DNA from: Aneurinibacillus sp. REN35
Lineage (GTDB): Bacteria > Bacillota > Bacilli > Aneurinibacillales > Aneurinibacillaceae
Reading direction: 5' to 3'
DNA: 64,000 bases
NCBI RefSeq assembly: GCF_041379945.2
Contig: NZ_JBFTXJ020000003.1
Span: 124,001 to 188,000 of the forward strand
Positions 52,794 through 61,508 of this stretch are shown piece after piece. The notes beneath the pieces are model-generated. The model was given only the letters and a program-made list of their open reading frames with translations. It was not told the DNA's origin and searched no databases. Numbering within the stretch: position 1 is the stretch's first letter; each line of letters starts with the position of its first letter. A program made the translations under genes and the position numbers.

Positions 52794-54233
52794 ATGGACT
52801 GGGATTTAGCTCATATTATTTATGCGTTGGGAGCTGTAACCGTCGTATTGGCGATGTTATTCCGTAAAGGCGTTATTATTCCTTCACTTGTAACTACATT
52901 CTTACTTGGCTGGGCATATAAGGGAGGTTTCGGGGAAGGCATCGTAGCAGGGTTGGTCACCATCTACAATGCTAATATTATGGCGGCAAAGGAGCTATTT
53001 AGCATTATACTGCTGATTGCATTTATGGTAGGAATGCTGAATGCATTAAAGGAAATAGGAGCCGATCATAAAATGATTGCCCCCATTCAAAAGATTATTG
53101 TAAATGGGCATTCTGCATATTGGATCTTATTTGCTGCAACCGCCCTGTTATCTACGGCATTCTGGCCTACACCGGCAGTTCCGCTCGTTGCGGCAGTGCT
53201 AATTCCGGTAGCGCTACGTGCTGGGCTTCCGCCAATGGCAGTAGCAATTTCTATTACACTTGCAGGTCAAGGGATGGCACTTGCAGGAGATGCATTGATG
53301 CGCGTGGCTCCTGCGCTTTCGGCTAAAGCGGCTGGTGCACCGCAAATAGCGGAAGCTGTCTGGCTGAAATCGATTGTGTTGACATTAGTGGTAGGAGGCG
53401 TTGCAAGCTTAATCTCATACGTTAGCATCGCCAAAACAATTAAGAAGCCAGTAGAGACGCCGCTAGAAGAGTCAGAGGGTGAGCAGGAGAAAACGTATTA
53501 CCAAGAAGGTGAAGCGGAGGCAGCGGCTACTTTAGAATTTATGCCGCAGAAAGAATCAGGCAAGCTCGCTTCTTTTTTTGCTGTATTTACGATTGTGATG
53601 TTTTTGCTTGATATTGTAGCGATGAGTATTTTCGATATTAAAGGCGGTGACGCAGGAGCGTTAGTCGGCGGTACGGCAGCAATCGTTATGCTGGTGGCTA
53701 CGATTGCGAAGCATAAGGGAGAGGCGTTTGAAGAGATTGGAGAGCGCTTAACAGAAGGCTTCGGCTTTGCAATCAAGATTATGGGCTCTATTATTCCGAT
53801 AGCTGCTTTCTTCTTTCTTGGAGGTCAGGAGCATTCTGCTGCCGTGTTCGGTGAGGGAGCGCCAGGGTTTCTCTTCGACATCGTAGAGAGTGCACAAGCC
53901 TATATTCCGAGCAATGAAGCTGTTGCCGCATTTGGCGTATTGCTTGTCGGTATTCTGTGTGGGATTGACGGCTCAGGCTTTGCTGGTCTTCCCATTACAG
54001 GGGCACTTGCAGGGGCTCTGTCACATGGGACGGGTATCGATACTTCTATGCTTGCAGCTGTAGGTCAGATGGGCTCCATCTGGTCAGGAGGCGGTACATT
54101 TATCGCCTGGTCGTCACTGGTAGCCGTTGCTGCATTTGTGGGGGTCTCCCCGATTGAGCTGGCCAGGAGAAACTTCCTGCCTGTTATGACAGGACTCATT
54201 ATTGCAACCGTGCTTGCGGTTATAATCTGGTAG
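52794..54233 (+). CDS. ion-transporter-superfamily-like permease of the GntR cluster
   Basis: A 479-residue membrane protein with about twelve spans in two halves, joined by a charged loop (KPVETPLEESEGEQEKTYYQEGEAEAAA, about 220-250). Distinct segments are STAFWPTPAVPLVAAVLIPVAL, GQGMALAGDALMRVAPALSAKAAGAPQ and GIDGSGFAGLPITGALAGALSHGTGID. I do not recognise a characterised member; layout suggests an uptake carrier for an organic anion. It has operator copy 1 and a cre-like site upstream, so it is probably the importer for the substrate of the GntR-controlled pathway. ATG 52794 follows AGGAGGGG. Confidence 0.72.
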   Translation: MDWDLAHIIYALGAVTVVLAMLFRKGVIIPSLVTTFLLGWAYKGGFGEGIVAGLVTIYNANIMAAKELFSIILLIAFMVGMLNALKEIGADHKMIAPIQKIIVNGHSAYWILFAATALLSTAFWPTPAVPLVAAVLIPVALRAGLPPMAVAISITLAGQGMALAGDALMRVAPALSAKAAGAPQIAEAVWLKSIVLTLVVGGVASLISYVSIAKTIKKPVETPLEESEGEQEKTYYQEGEAEAAATLEFMPQKESGKLASFFAVFTIVMFLLDIVAMSIFDIKGGDAGALVGGTAAIVMLVATIAKHKGEAFEEIGERLTEGFGFAIKIMGSIIPIAAFFFLGGQEHSAAVFGEGAPGFLFDIVESAQAYIPSNEAVAAFGVLLVGILCGIDGSGFAGLPITGALAGALSHGTGIDTSMLAAVGQMGSIWSGGGTFIAWSSLVAVAAFVGVSPIELARRNFLPVMTGLIIATVLAVIIW

Positions 54234-54249
54234 CGTAAAATGACGAGCA

Positions 54250-54296
54250 AAAAGCCGTTGACGCGGAGAGGTTATACCGCACTGTCAACGGCTTTT
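54250..54296. terminator. bidirectional terminator
   Basis: AAAAGCCGTTGAC and GTCAACGGCTTTT form a 13-bp stem between the permease and convergent yyaC genes; it overlaps the end of the latter. Confidence 0.88.
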
Positions 54297-54838
54297 ATCG
54301 GCTTCTTTACAGAAAAAGTGGTTGCGTTATATAAGGCTGAAGCAATGGTTTTAGCCATGCTGCGCACAGACTTTTCATTTGCGGTTTGCAGCATCATATA
54401 ATTATAAGGTCCAACTGTATTTACAATTCCCTTGATATGAACGTCTCCTATTTGCGGCAGCTGTTTTTTCAAGCTGTTGCCGGGGAAGAGCGGTCCATCG
54501 ACCAGTTGAATATAGCCGATATGATGAAGATGTCCTAGTGATGCATCGATAGCAACAACAAATGGGCGATCATATGTCTGATGAATTTCTTCCATAATCT
54601 CCGGGAGGTTCAATGCATGCACCGGTTCTTTAATTGTGCCGTAGATGTGTGCATGCTTCAGCTCGCTATCCTGCAGTAGAGTGCCGATCATAGGCCCTAG
54701 CGCATCTCCAATCGCCTTGATTGTACCGATGCAAACGAATACTAAAGGTCTTCCAGCGGCTGCCCGAAACAAAAGGGATAAGCTGGTGCTTAAATGCTTG
54801 CTTGCTTTTTCTTCTTTATAGTGTGTTTGTATAATCAT
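54272..54838 (-). CDS. yyaC: YyaC-family spore protein
   Basis: A 188-residue protein of the YyaC/DUF1256 family, related to the germination protease Gpr fold: PLVFVCIGTIKAIGDALGPMIGTLL, VYGTIKEPVHALNLPE-like segment, VVAIDASLGHLHHIGYI, and VNTVGPYNYMMLQTA. It is made in sporulating cells of Bacillales, which indicates that the host forms endospores. ATG 54838 follows GGAGAG. It is an unrelated core gene embedded in the catabolic region. Confidence 0.88.
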   Translation of the reverse strand: MIIQTHYKEEKASKHLSTSLSLLFRAAAGRPLVFVCIGTIKAIGDALGPMIGTLLQDSELKHAHIYGTIKEPVHALNLPEIMEEIHQTYDRPFVVAIDASLGHLHHIGYIQLVDGPLFPGNSLKKQLPQIGDVHIKGIVNTVGPYNYMMLQTANEKSVRSMAKTIASALYNATTFSVKKPIKAVDSAV

Positions 54839-54941
54839 ATCGATCTCTCCAACAAATTTTCTTTCAATATTATATCATATACCACCATCATGCTTCTTTT
54901 AGTGAACGTATTCATTTGTATATAAAGATATATACTTTATG

Positions 54942-54954
54942 GTATACAATATAC
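54942..54954 (+). promoter_or_regulatory. GTATACAATATAC operator, copy 2
   Basis: Perfect copy, about 43 bases before the creatininase-family start codon and just after a TATACT-like -10 sequence (54930-54935), so binding would block initiation. Confidence 0.75.
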
Positions 54955-54996
54955 GATATAAACTATGAAAATACAATCAGGTTAGGAGGCAATTCT

Positions 54997-55770
54997 GTGA
55001 ACATTTATGACCTACAGAAAATGACATGGCCGGAAATAAAAGAGGCGTTCAAGCATGCTAAGCTAGCAATTGTACCAATTGGTGCGCATGAACAGCATGG
55101 TCCTCATATGACAGAGAACTGTGATGCGGTACTGGCGAAGCGGATGGCTGATAAGCTCGCAGCACGGCTGCATCCCGCTGCCTTTATTACGCCGACCGTA
55201 ACAATGGGGGTATCGCCGCATCATATGAACTTCCCTGGAACGATTTCACTGCAACCTGAGACGCTCATTAGTATATTAAAGGATATAACCGTTTCGCTGC
55301 GCCATCACGGTATTACAACTTTTTTGTGGCTGAATGCACATGGTGGTAATCAATCGACACTATCCATTGCCTGCCAGAAGCTAAGTCTAGAATTAGATGT
55401 GACGATTTATTATGCCAAAACCACGGCAAGCGCAAGCGAAATCTATAAGGAGTATATTATGTCATCTCCATATGGACATAGCTGCGAACGTGAAGTATCG
55501 GAAGCATATTATCTTGCTCCTGAGCTGATCCGTGAGAATATGCTGCAAAAAGGACAACTGCAATCTCATCCTCGCTGGCGACATCTTCGCCCTGGCAAAC
55601 CGCTTCAAGGATTCTATCGTTATGAAGAAATGACAGAAAACGGTTGTATTGGTGATGGGACACAGGCAAGCTACGAACTCGGGGAAAAAATTGTAGAAAC
55701 AGCTCTTGATCATTTGGAAGAAGAGATTCGTTATATGCTTGAGACGGAGCAACACATTAATAATTTATAG
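54997..55770 (+). CDS. creatininase-family amidohydrolase
   Basis: A 257-residue metal-dependent hydrolase. The family metal motifs are present: AIVPIGAHEQHGPHM, ENCDAVLAKRMAD, LNAHGGN, and GHSCEREVSEAYYLAP (HAGExETS equivalent). Members open cyclic amides or cleave formamides (creatininase, ArfB/MftE types). GTG 54997 lies 7 bases after AGGAGG. Operator copy 2 is in its promoter, placing it in the GntR regulon. Opening of a lactam or formamide in the pathway substrate is inferred. Confidence 0.85.
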   Translation: MNIYDLQKMTWPEIKEAFKHAKLAIVPIGAHEQHGPHMTENCDAVLAKRMADKLAARLHPAAFITPTVTMGVSPHHMNFPGTISLQPETLISILKDITVSLRHHGITTFLWLNAHGGNQSTLSIACQKLSLELDVTIYYAKTTASASEIYKEYIMSSPYGHSCEREVSEAYYLAPELIRENMLQKGQLQSHPRWRHLRPGKPLQGFYRYEEMTENGCIGDGTQASYELGEKIVETALDHLEEEIRYMLETEQHINNL

Positions 55771-55797
55771 AAAAGTCGGATTTTTTTATAAAATTCA

Positions 55798-55825
55798 TTG
55801 ACACTATGCCCATATGTGTTAATAT
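55798..55825 (+). promoter_or_regulatory. sigma-A promoter of the diiron-protein operon
   Basis: TTGACA (55798-55803), 16-base spacer, TAATAT (55820-55825). Operator copy 3 lies immediately downstream of the expected start near 55832. Confidence 0.7.
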
Positions 55826-55844
55826 AAAAACAAGAAACATTTTG

Positions 55845-55857
55845 GTATACAATATAC
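55845..55857 (+). promoter_or_regulatory. GTATACAATATAC operator, copy 3
   Basis: Perfect copy about 13 bases downstream of the predicted transcription start. Together with copy 4, 95 bases further on, it could allow a repressor loop or double roadblock. Confidence 0.78.
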
Positions 55858-55862
55858 TAAAA

Positions 55863-55929
55863 AGAGCGTGAAGCTTATTACATACCTGCTTTCATAAAAA
55901 AGCGGTAAACGGACATGCTCTTACTCTTT
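55863..55929 (+). other. structured leader between operators 3 and 4
   Basis: AGAGCGTG (55863-55870) pairs with CATGCTCT (55914-55921). Inside, ACC-T-GCTTT (55884-55892) pairs with AAAGCGGT (55899-55906) with one bulge. No T run follows, so it is not a standard terminator. It does not match the TPP riboswitch expected for TenA-like genes. Function unknown. Confidence 0.45.
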
Positions 55930-55939
55930 CACCAAAATG

Positions 55940-55952
55940 GTATACAATATAT
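55940..55952 (+). promoter_or_regulatory. GTATACAATATAT operator, copy 4
   Basis: Same element with the last base changed (T for C). It abuts the ribosome site GAGGAGGA of the diiron-protein gene. Confidence 0.65.
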
Positions 55953-55967
55953 GAGGAGGAATCAAAC

Positions 55968-56678
55968 ATGGCAGAACTGATGGACAAAGACGTATTTCGT
56001 GAGAAGTTAGAGGCAGCGGTTAAAGGCAATAGCAGTGAAGTAGCACCGTTTACAAATGCATGGGCTGAGGGTCTGCTGACACGCGAACAGTTCGCGAAAT
56101 GGGTAGAGCAGCATTACCATTATGTTGGACCGTTCGCAGACTACTTAGGATATATGTACTCGAATTGTCCGTATGAAGATGCGAAAGATTTCCTCTTACA
56201 GAACATGTGGGAAGAAGAGCTGGGCGGTGACCGACATACCGATTTATTGATTCGCTTCGGCGAGGTGTGTGGAACGACTCGTGAGAAAGTGGAAGATGCT
56301 GATAATATGCTGGCAACAACACTTGGCTTACAAAGCTGGTGTTATGCAATTGCAATGCGGGAGAACTTCATTGTAGCGACAGCGGCGCTTATTATCGGTT
56401 TGGAATCTCAAGTACCTGGTATTTATCGGAAGCAGACGCCAACGCTGCGCGAGAAGTACGGATTTAGTGATCATGAAATTGAGTTCTTCGATCTCCATAT
56501 CGTATCGGATGAAATTCATGGGGAGCGGGGTTATCAAATCGTATTGAAATATGCCGATACACCGGAACTGCAAGAGCGCTGCTTGAAGGCTGTGCAGAAA
56601 GCAACGGAGATGCGTCGCATGTATATTGATGGAATCTATCGCGCTGTTGTTGAAGAAAAGCCATACGCTACTTTGTAA
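55968..56678 (+). CDS. CADD/PqqC-like heme-oxygenase-fold diiron protein
   Basis: A 236-residue, all-helical protein. Six candidate metal ligands are E83, H90 (EEELGGDRH), E146 (IGLESQ), H177, D181 and H184 (LHIVSDEIH). Their spacing follows the Glu-His-Glu-His-Asp-His pattern of CADD-type diiron proteins in the TenA/PqqC superfamily, which perform oxygen-dependent oxidation of amines or aromatic precursors. No thiaminase-type TenA cysteine is evident. GAGGAGGA precedes ATG 55968. It is first in the GntR-controlled operon, downstream of two operators and a folded leader. Substrate unknown. Confidence 0.83.
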   Translation: MAELMDKDVFREKLEAAVKGNSSEVAPFTNAWAEGLLTREQFAKWVEQHYHYVGPFADYLGYMYSNCPYEDAKDFLLQNMWEEELGGDRHTDLLIRFGEVCGTTREKVEDADNMLATTLGLQSWCYAIAMRENFIVATAALIIGLESQVPGIYRKQTPTLREKYGFSDHEIEFFDLHIVSDEIHGERGYQIVLKYADTPELQERCLKAVQKATEMRRMYIDGIYRAVVEEKPYATL

Positions 56679-56707
56679 ACGGAAATGATGTACACTACAA
56701 TGTGCAG

Positions 56708-56742
56708 CAGCTCTCTCGTATAGAGAGAGCTGTTCTTACCTT
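56708..56742 (+). terminator. terminator or attenuator after the diiron-protein gene
   Basis: CAGCTCTCTC and GAGAGAGCTG with a 5-base loop, followed by TTCTTACCTT, a weak T tract. Partial read-through into the next genes is likely because no operator or clear promoter precedes them. Confidence 0.65.
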
Positions 56743-56795
56743 ACTGCCATATATGCGTCATGCTAGAATCAACATATTTATTAGGGGTGAGCGAT

Positions 56796-58253
56796 GTGAC
56801 AACAACCACAGGCATAGCAACCTACCAGAACTTGATTGATGGAGAGTGGAGTGCACCATTGTCGGGCCGGTATTTTGATAGTGTGAACCCGGCGGATACG
56901 AATGATTGTGTAGGGCATTTTCCCGCTTCAAATCGGGAGGACGCAGAGCGTGCGATTGCAGCGGCAAAGCGCGCACAGAAAGAATGGGCACGAACCGCTC
57001 CATCCAAAAGAGCGGCCCTGCTTTACCGAGCAGCCGATCTTCTTGAAGCACGAGCTGAGCAGTATGGAATGGAGCTGACACGGGAGGAAGGGAAGGTGCT
57101 GTCACAAGCGGTAATGGAGGTGAAGCGCTCGGCACAGACGCTGCGCTATTATGCCTCGGAAGGTTTAAATGTGACAGGACAGACGCTGCCTTCCGATGAT
57201 GGAAGTTTCCTGTATACGAGGCAGGAGCCGCTAGGTGTCGTGTCCGTAATTACTCCATGGAATTTTCCCATCTCAATTCCGGTTCGCAAAATTGCTCCCG
57301 CTCTAGTGACGGGAAATACGGTTGTATTTAAGCCAGCCTCAGATACCCCGCTGATCGGACTTCGGTTGGCTGAGTGTCTGCATGAAGCGGGTCTGCCTGC
57401 TGGTGTACTGAATTTCATTACAGGCTCTGCCTCCCAAATCGGAGATATTCTTGTCTCCCATAAAGATATTCGTGCTGTCACATTTACCGGATCTACGTAC
57501 GCGGGAGAGCAGATACACAAGAATGCTTCTTTTACGACGCGCCTACAGCTTGAATTAGGAGGAAAAAACCCGCTGATTGTTATGGATGATGCGGATATAG
57601 ATCAGGCTGTACAGATGACGATTGCCGGGGGATTCAGCCTTACCGGTCAGGCCTGCACAGGCACAAGCCGTGTCTATGTAATGGAAGAAGTCTATTCTAG
57701 CTATGTTGAAAAGCTCGTGGAAGCGACACAGAAGTTGACGGTCGGGAACGGCTTGCAAGATGGGATCAAACTAGGACCGCTTGCCAATGAAAGCCAGCTT
57801 CGTACTGTGCTTGGATATGTGGAAAGCGGCAAAGCTGAAGGAGCTACGCTGCAAACGGGTGGAGTACGACTTGTCGAGGGAGAAATGGCAAGAGGATATT
57901 ATATATCTCCAGCTATATTTACTGATGTGAGACAGGAGATGCGCATCATGCGTGAAGAAATCTTCGGACCGGTCATTGGTGTTATGAAGGTGTCTTCATT
58001 TGAAGAGGCGATGGAACTGGCTAATGACACGGAATACGGGTTAGCTGCAGCGATATGCACATCGGATGAGAATACAGCCGCTCGCTTTGTAGAGCAAATC
58101 GAAGCCGGGATGGTTAAGGTAAATAAGCCGACAACCGGCGTTGCGTATAATGCTCCATTCGGCGGCATGAAGAACTCAAGTACGGCGACGTATCGCGAAA
58201 GCGGTCGCGATGCGCTTGCGTTCTATGTGCAGGCAAAGACAGTATATCGTTAA
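56796..58253 (+). CDS. 2-oxoglutarate-semialdehyde-type dehydrogenase (YcbD-like ALDH)
   Basis: A 485-residue aldehyde dehydrogenase. Features are NGEW-like NLIDGEWSAPLSG, the shared NPADTNDCVGHFP start seen in the YcbD/2,5-dioxopentanoate dehydrogenase branch, ITPWNFPISIPVRKIAPAL, FTGSTYAGE, LELGGKNPLIV, catalytic cysteine in QACTGTSRVYV, and APFGGMKNSS. Such enzymes convert 2,5-dioxopentanoate to 2-oxoglutarate at the end of several sugar-acid and hydroxyproline pathways. GTG 56796 follows AGGGGTGAG; an upstream in-frame ATG at 56760 lacks a ribosome site. Part of the GntR cluster. Confidence 0.88.
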   Translation: MTTTTGIATYQNLIDGEWSAPLSGRYFDSVNPADTNDCVGHFPASNREDAERAIAAAKRAQKEWARTAPSKRAALLYRAADLLEARAEQYGMELTREEGKVLSQAVMEVKRSAQTLRYYASEGLNVTGQTLPSDDGSFLYTRQEPLGVVSVITPWNFPISIPVRKIAPALVTGNTVVFKPASDTPLIGLRLAECLHEAGLPAGVLNFITGSASQIGDILVSHKDIRAVTFTGSTYAGEQIHKNASFTTRLQLELGGKNPLIVMDDADIDQAVQMTIAGGFSLTGQACTGTSRVYVMEEVYSSYVEKLVEATQKLTVGNGLQDGIKLGPLANESQLRTVLGYVESGKAEGATLQTGGVRLVEGEMARGYYISPAIFTDVRQEMRIMREEIFGPVIGVMKVSSFEEAMELANDTEYGLAAAICTSDENTAARFVEQIEAGMVKVNKPTTGVAYNAPFGGMKNSSTATYRESGRDALAFYVQAKTVYR

Positions 58254-58287
58254 ATAAAATAAGACAGTAAAGAGAGGGAGAATAAGC

Positions 58288-58761
58288 ATGCGGCAAGTAC
58301 TACGGCTTGAACTTGAAGAAGCAAAAATTATGATTGAAGCAGCCCGAAAGAAGGCTGAAGAAATCGGTGTGCTAGAGACGATCTGCATTGTGGATGATGG
58401 TGGGTATGCGATTGCGCTTGAGAGAATGAATGGCTCCCGCATTACTGGTGTTGAGATATCTATGGCAAAAGCATTTACGGCTTCAGGTCATAAACGCTCA
58501 ACTCATCTATTCAACAAAGAAGGAGGACCTGCGGCAGTAGGAGGAGAGGCATTTGGCATTCAACAGATGATTCCAGGAAAATTCGCTATTTTTGTCGGTG
58601 GCTTCCCAGTTGTAGTAAATGGGGATGTAATCGGAGGAATCGGTGTAAGCGGCGGTAACGGTGAACAGGATACGGCGGTTGGAGTTGCGGCATTGCAGGC
58701 ACTCCAACAATACCTCGGCCAAGAGTATGATGTAGTTGTGCAGGCTGATATTAAGAAATAA
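58288..58761 (+). CDS. GlcG/HbpS-family (DUF336) heme-binding-like protein
   Basis: 157 residues with the whole GlcG fold: LELEEAKIMIEAARKKAEEIGVLETICIVDDGGYAIALERMNGS, AKAFTASGHKRST and GGFPVVVNGDVIGGIGVSGGNGEQDTAVG. Family members sit in glycolate, propanediol and other catabolic clusters and sometimes bind heme or flavin-like cofactors; the reaction is unproven. AGAGAGGGAG precedes ATG 58288. It is 34 bases after the dehydrogenase gene, in the same transcript. Confidence 0.88.
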   Translation: MRQVLRLELEEAKIMIEAARKKAEEIGVLETICIVDDGGYAIALERMNGSRITGVEISMAKAFTASGHKRSTHLFNKEGGPAAVGGEAFGIQQMIPGKFAIFVGGFPVVVNGDVIGGIGVSGGNGEQDTAVGVAALQALQQYLGQEYDVVVQADIKK

Positions 58762-58802
58762 CGGAAGAGGTCGAGCTTCTCCGGTAAAAAGGAGCGGTAC
58801 GA

Positions 58803-60278
58803 GTGACACAGCCGTTAATTAAACCAGCTAACGCCTCACTTGCGAAGCAGCCTACAGTAGAAGACAAAGTATTGAATCGTATGCTGCTCGCTATCTGCCT
58901 GGGTGCGTTTGTCTCTCACTTAACCGCAGGCATAGTGAATATCGCGCTGCCGGGTCTGTCTACTATATTTCAACAGAATATCTCCGTCATACAATGGACT
59001 GCATCAGGATATTTATTAGTGATTGCCGCGATGCTTCCCATGATGGGAAAGTGGGGGGATCGATTTGGCAGCAAACGCATTCACAATATGGGATATATCG
59101 TATTCGGGTTAAGTTCGCTTCTTACTGTATTCGTTGAGACCATCTCCGGTCTTTTGGTGCTGAGGATCATTCAAGCGCTTGGGGCAGCGATGTTCCAGGC
59201 GACCAATATTGGACTTGTCAGTCGATATTTTCCGGCTCATTCACGTGGCCGGGCGCTTGGATTTGTCAGTACTGCTGTGGCACTTGGTGGATTGAGCGGG
59301 CCGATGGTCGGCGGTTTGATTATGGATTGGTTGAATTGGCACTGGTTGTTTCTCATTCACGTTCCGGTCCTTCTGGCCGCGACGATTCTTGCTATCCGTT
59401 ATATTCCAGCCGATGCCCCCGGAGCAGCACATGCGGTGGATTGGATTGGCGGAATTTTATTTGCCGTAAGCATTACCGCATTTATTTTTGTCGTTTCTAG
59501 CGGGAATACGTGGGGATGGCTGTCCATCTCGATTATTGGTGTGTTTGGTATTGGCATAGCATCACTGGTTGCGCTATACCGCTGGATTCGGTTGCGTACG
59601 AAGCGCGAGCAGGAGCCGTTTCTTAATCTTCAATTGTTTGTTAAGCCATCGGTATCTGCGGGCATGTATATTGGATTGGCGACATTCGTTGCCGTATTTG
59701 CCACCCAGGTTACGCTTCCTTTTTATTTGCTTGGTGTTCGCCACTTTAGTCCAACCGAGGCTGGCATCATGATTATGACATATCCGGTCGCTTTAGGAAT
59801 TATGGGTCCGATCAGTGGATCACTTTCTGATCGGCATGGGTCATCGAATATTACATTGCTCGGGCTTGGATGCATGTCGATGGCATTAGCCCTATTAAGT
59901 TTTCTCGGTACGGCCACACCAATTGTAGCACTGGCTTTCGCATTGCTTCTGCTTGGAGCCGGTATGGGCATGGTCACATCACCAAATTACAGCCTGATTC
60001 TTGGAAGTGTAGATAAGACAAATTTGGGTGTGGTTGGTGGGATGGTTGCGCTGGTTCGCAATCTGGGCCTTGTGCTTGGTACAGCACTTGGCATTGCGAT
60101 TCTTGACTATGTTTTCCCAGGCTCTATCTCAGGGTGGATGAATACAAAAGAAGACATGTTTGCCCCCTATGTTGTCTTTGGGTTACGTATCGTATTTTTT
60201 GTCTCGTTTCTGTTCTGCCTGCTTGGTGTCATATTTTTGCGGCTTACACTGCGAGTACGCATACCGCAGGCAAAATAA
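58803..60278 (+). CDS. MFS transporter, DHA2 (EmrB/QacA) 14-span type
   Basis: A 491-residue exporter-type protein with fourteen spans. GKWGDRFGSKRI is the motif A loop, LRIIQALGAAMFQATNIGLVSRYFPAHSRGRALG covers motifs B-D1, and GLSGPMVGGLIMD is the drug-antiporter motif C. Start GTG 58803 behind AAAAGGAGCGG. Within the catabolic operon it may export a toxic intermediate or end product; substrate unknown. Confidence 0.87.
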   Translation: MTQPLIKPANASLAKQPTVEDKVLNRMLLAICLGAFVSHLTAGIVNIALPGLSTIFQQNISVIQWTASGYLLVIAAMLPMMGKWGDRFGSKRIHNMGYIVFGLSSLLTVFVETISGLLVLRIIQALGAAMFQATNIGLVSRYFPAHSRGRALGFVSTAVALGGLSGPMVGGLIMDWLNWHWLFLIHVPVLLAATILAIRYIPADAPGAAHAVDWIGGILFAVSITAFIFVVSSGNTWGWLSISIIGVFGIGIASLVALYRWIRLRTKREQEPFLNLQLFVKPSVSAGMYIGLATFVAVFATQVTLPFYLLGVRHFSPTEAGIMIMTYPVALGIMGPISGSLSDRHGSSNITLLGLGCMSMALALLSFLGTATPIVALAFALLLLGAGMGMVTSPNYSLILGSVDKTNLGVVGGMVALVRNLGLVLGTALGIAILDYVFPGSISGWMNTKEDMFAPYVVFGLRIVFFVSFLFCLLGVIFLRLTLRVRIPQAK

Positions 60279-60295
60279 GCGAAAGGGGGGATCGC

Positions 60296-60913
60296 GTGAG
60301 CTACAGACAGTTGTTTACTGGTTTTTTTAGGGCTGGTATTCTCGGCTACGGCGGCGGTCCTTCTATGCTTCCCCTTATTCATGCGGAAGCTGTGAAGAAA
60401 TATCGGTGGATCGATGATGAAGAATTCTCAGACATTGTGGCACTGGCTAATGCGCTGCCTGGACCGATTGCTACGAAGATGGCTGCCTACATCGGTTATA
60501 AAATCAAAGGACTTATCGGAGCGGTCGTTACAATTTTTGCTGTATCCATTCCCGTACTGATCATCATGATCGGCTTGCTGGGCTTCTTGTTTCAATTTAA
60601 AGACTCTTCGATTGTAAAAGGAATGGTAGCAGGTATCCAGCCGGTAATTGGTGTGATGATGGCGGTGCTTGCGTATGAATTTTTTGGTAAAGCGTGGAAG
60701 CAGGATAGCAAAAAAGCAAAAGCTATAGTTATTATACTTACGGTTGTTTCAACTGTATTATTGGCCTTTGTCTCGCTTTCCCCGGCTATTCTCATTGCGG
60801 CTGTGCTCGCGGTCGCGTTTGGATATGCGACACAAAAGCAGCGTAAACAGAAAAAGGCACAGACAGCTGTAGCGGCTAAAGAAAATCAAACCAGCATGGA
60901 ACGGAGTGGGTAG
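60296..60913 (+). CDS. chromate transporter (CHR) family, half-size subunit A
   Basis: A 205-residue short-chain CHR protein. LFTGFFRAGILGYGGGPSMLPLIHAEAV and the signature ALANALPGPIATKMAAYIGYKIKG are diagnostic. It has about five spans and a basic C-terminal tail. GTG 60296 follows AAAGGGGGG. A second half-size copy starts 4 bases after its stop; such short proteins work as pairs with opposite membrane topology. Chromate or another anion; in this catabolic setting an organic or sulfate-like anion is possible. Confidence 0.87.
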   Translation: MSYRQLFTGFFRAGILGYGGGPSMLPLIHAEAVKKYRWIDDEEFSDIVALANALPGPIATKMAAYIGYKIKGLIGAVVTIFAVSIPVLIIMIGLLGFLFQFKDSSIVKGMVAGIQPVIGVMMAVLAYEFFGKAWKQDSKKAKAIVIILTVVSTVLLAFVSLSPAILIAAVLAVAFGYATQKQRKQKKAQTAVAAKENQTSMERSG

Positions 60914-60916
60914 GGC

Positions 60917-61450
60917 ATGGTATTGTGGCAGCTGTTCTGGGCGTTTTGTGTAGCGAATATTTTAGGCTACGGCGGCGGCCCTCCTAGCATCCCGCTTATT
61001 CAGAATGAAGTGGTTAACCATTATGGATGGATGACAAATCAAGAATTTGGTGAGGCGTTTGCATTTGGTAATGCGCTGCCGAGTCCAATTGCGACAAAGC
61101 TTGGTGGATATATTGGATACCAAGTAGCCGGCATTCCTGGAGCGATAGCGGCTCTGCTTGGTACAGTTGCTCCTTCTGCTATCGCTATGATTGTACTGCT
61201 TCGCTTTTTGACTATATTCAAAACCGCACCACAAGTCAAGGCAATGACACAGGGGATTCGGCCGATTGTGGCCGTGTTGATGGGGATTCTTGCATATGAA
61301 TTTTTCCGGAGTGCTGTAGCAGGCCCTGCTGGTATTTGGCATACAATATTGCTTGCAGGTGTAAGCTATGTGTTCATGGAACGAATCAAAGCTCATCCGG
61401 CACTGGTTATTACCTCCTCCTTGCTTTACGGTGCTGTATTTCTCTCCTAA
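60917..61450 (+). CDS. chromate transporter (CHR) family, half-size subunit B
   Basis: A 177-residue partner of the preceding gene with the same signature (LGYGGGPPSIPLIQNEVV, FGNALPSPIATKLGGYIGYQVAG) and about five spans. The two copies are divergent but clearly homologous, as expected for the antiparallel pairs of short CHR proteins. The gap to the first gene is 3 bases, giving tight co-translation. Confidence 0.87.
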   Translation: MVLWQLFWAFCVANILGYGGGPPSIPLIQNEVVNHYGWMTNQEFGEAFAFGNALPSPIATKLGGYIGYQVAGIPGAIAALLGTVAPSAIAMIVLLRFLTIFKTAPQVKAMTQGIRPIVAVLMGILAYEFFRSAVAGPAGIWHTILLAGVSYVFMERIKAHPALVITSSLLYGAVFLS

Positions 61451-61508
61451 ACTTGTGATTTCTCTCAGCATCCAGTAAGCTTAAAGGAAAGAGAAGGAGG
61501 AATATTGT

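Noticed and set aside
55858-55967. TPP riboswitch before the TenA/PqqC-like gene
   Set aside because: None of the conserved TPP segments (CTGAGA, ACCTGATCTGG-type) is present, and metal ligands show a diiron protein rather than thiaminase.
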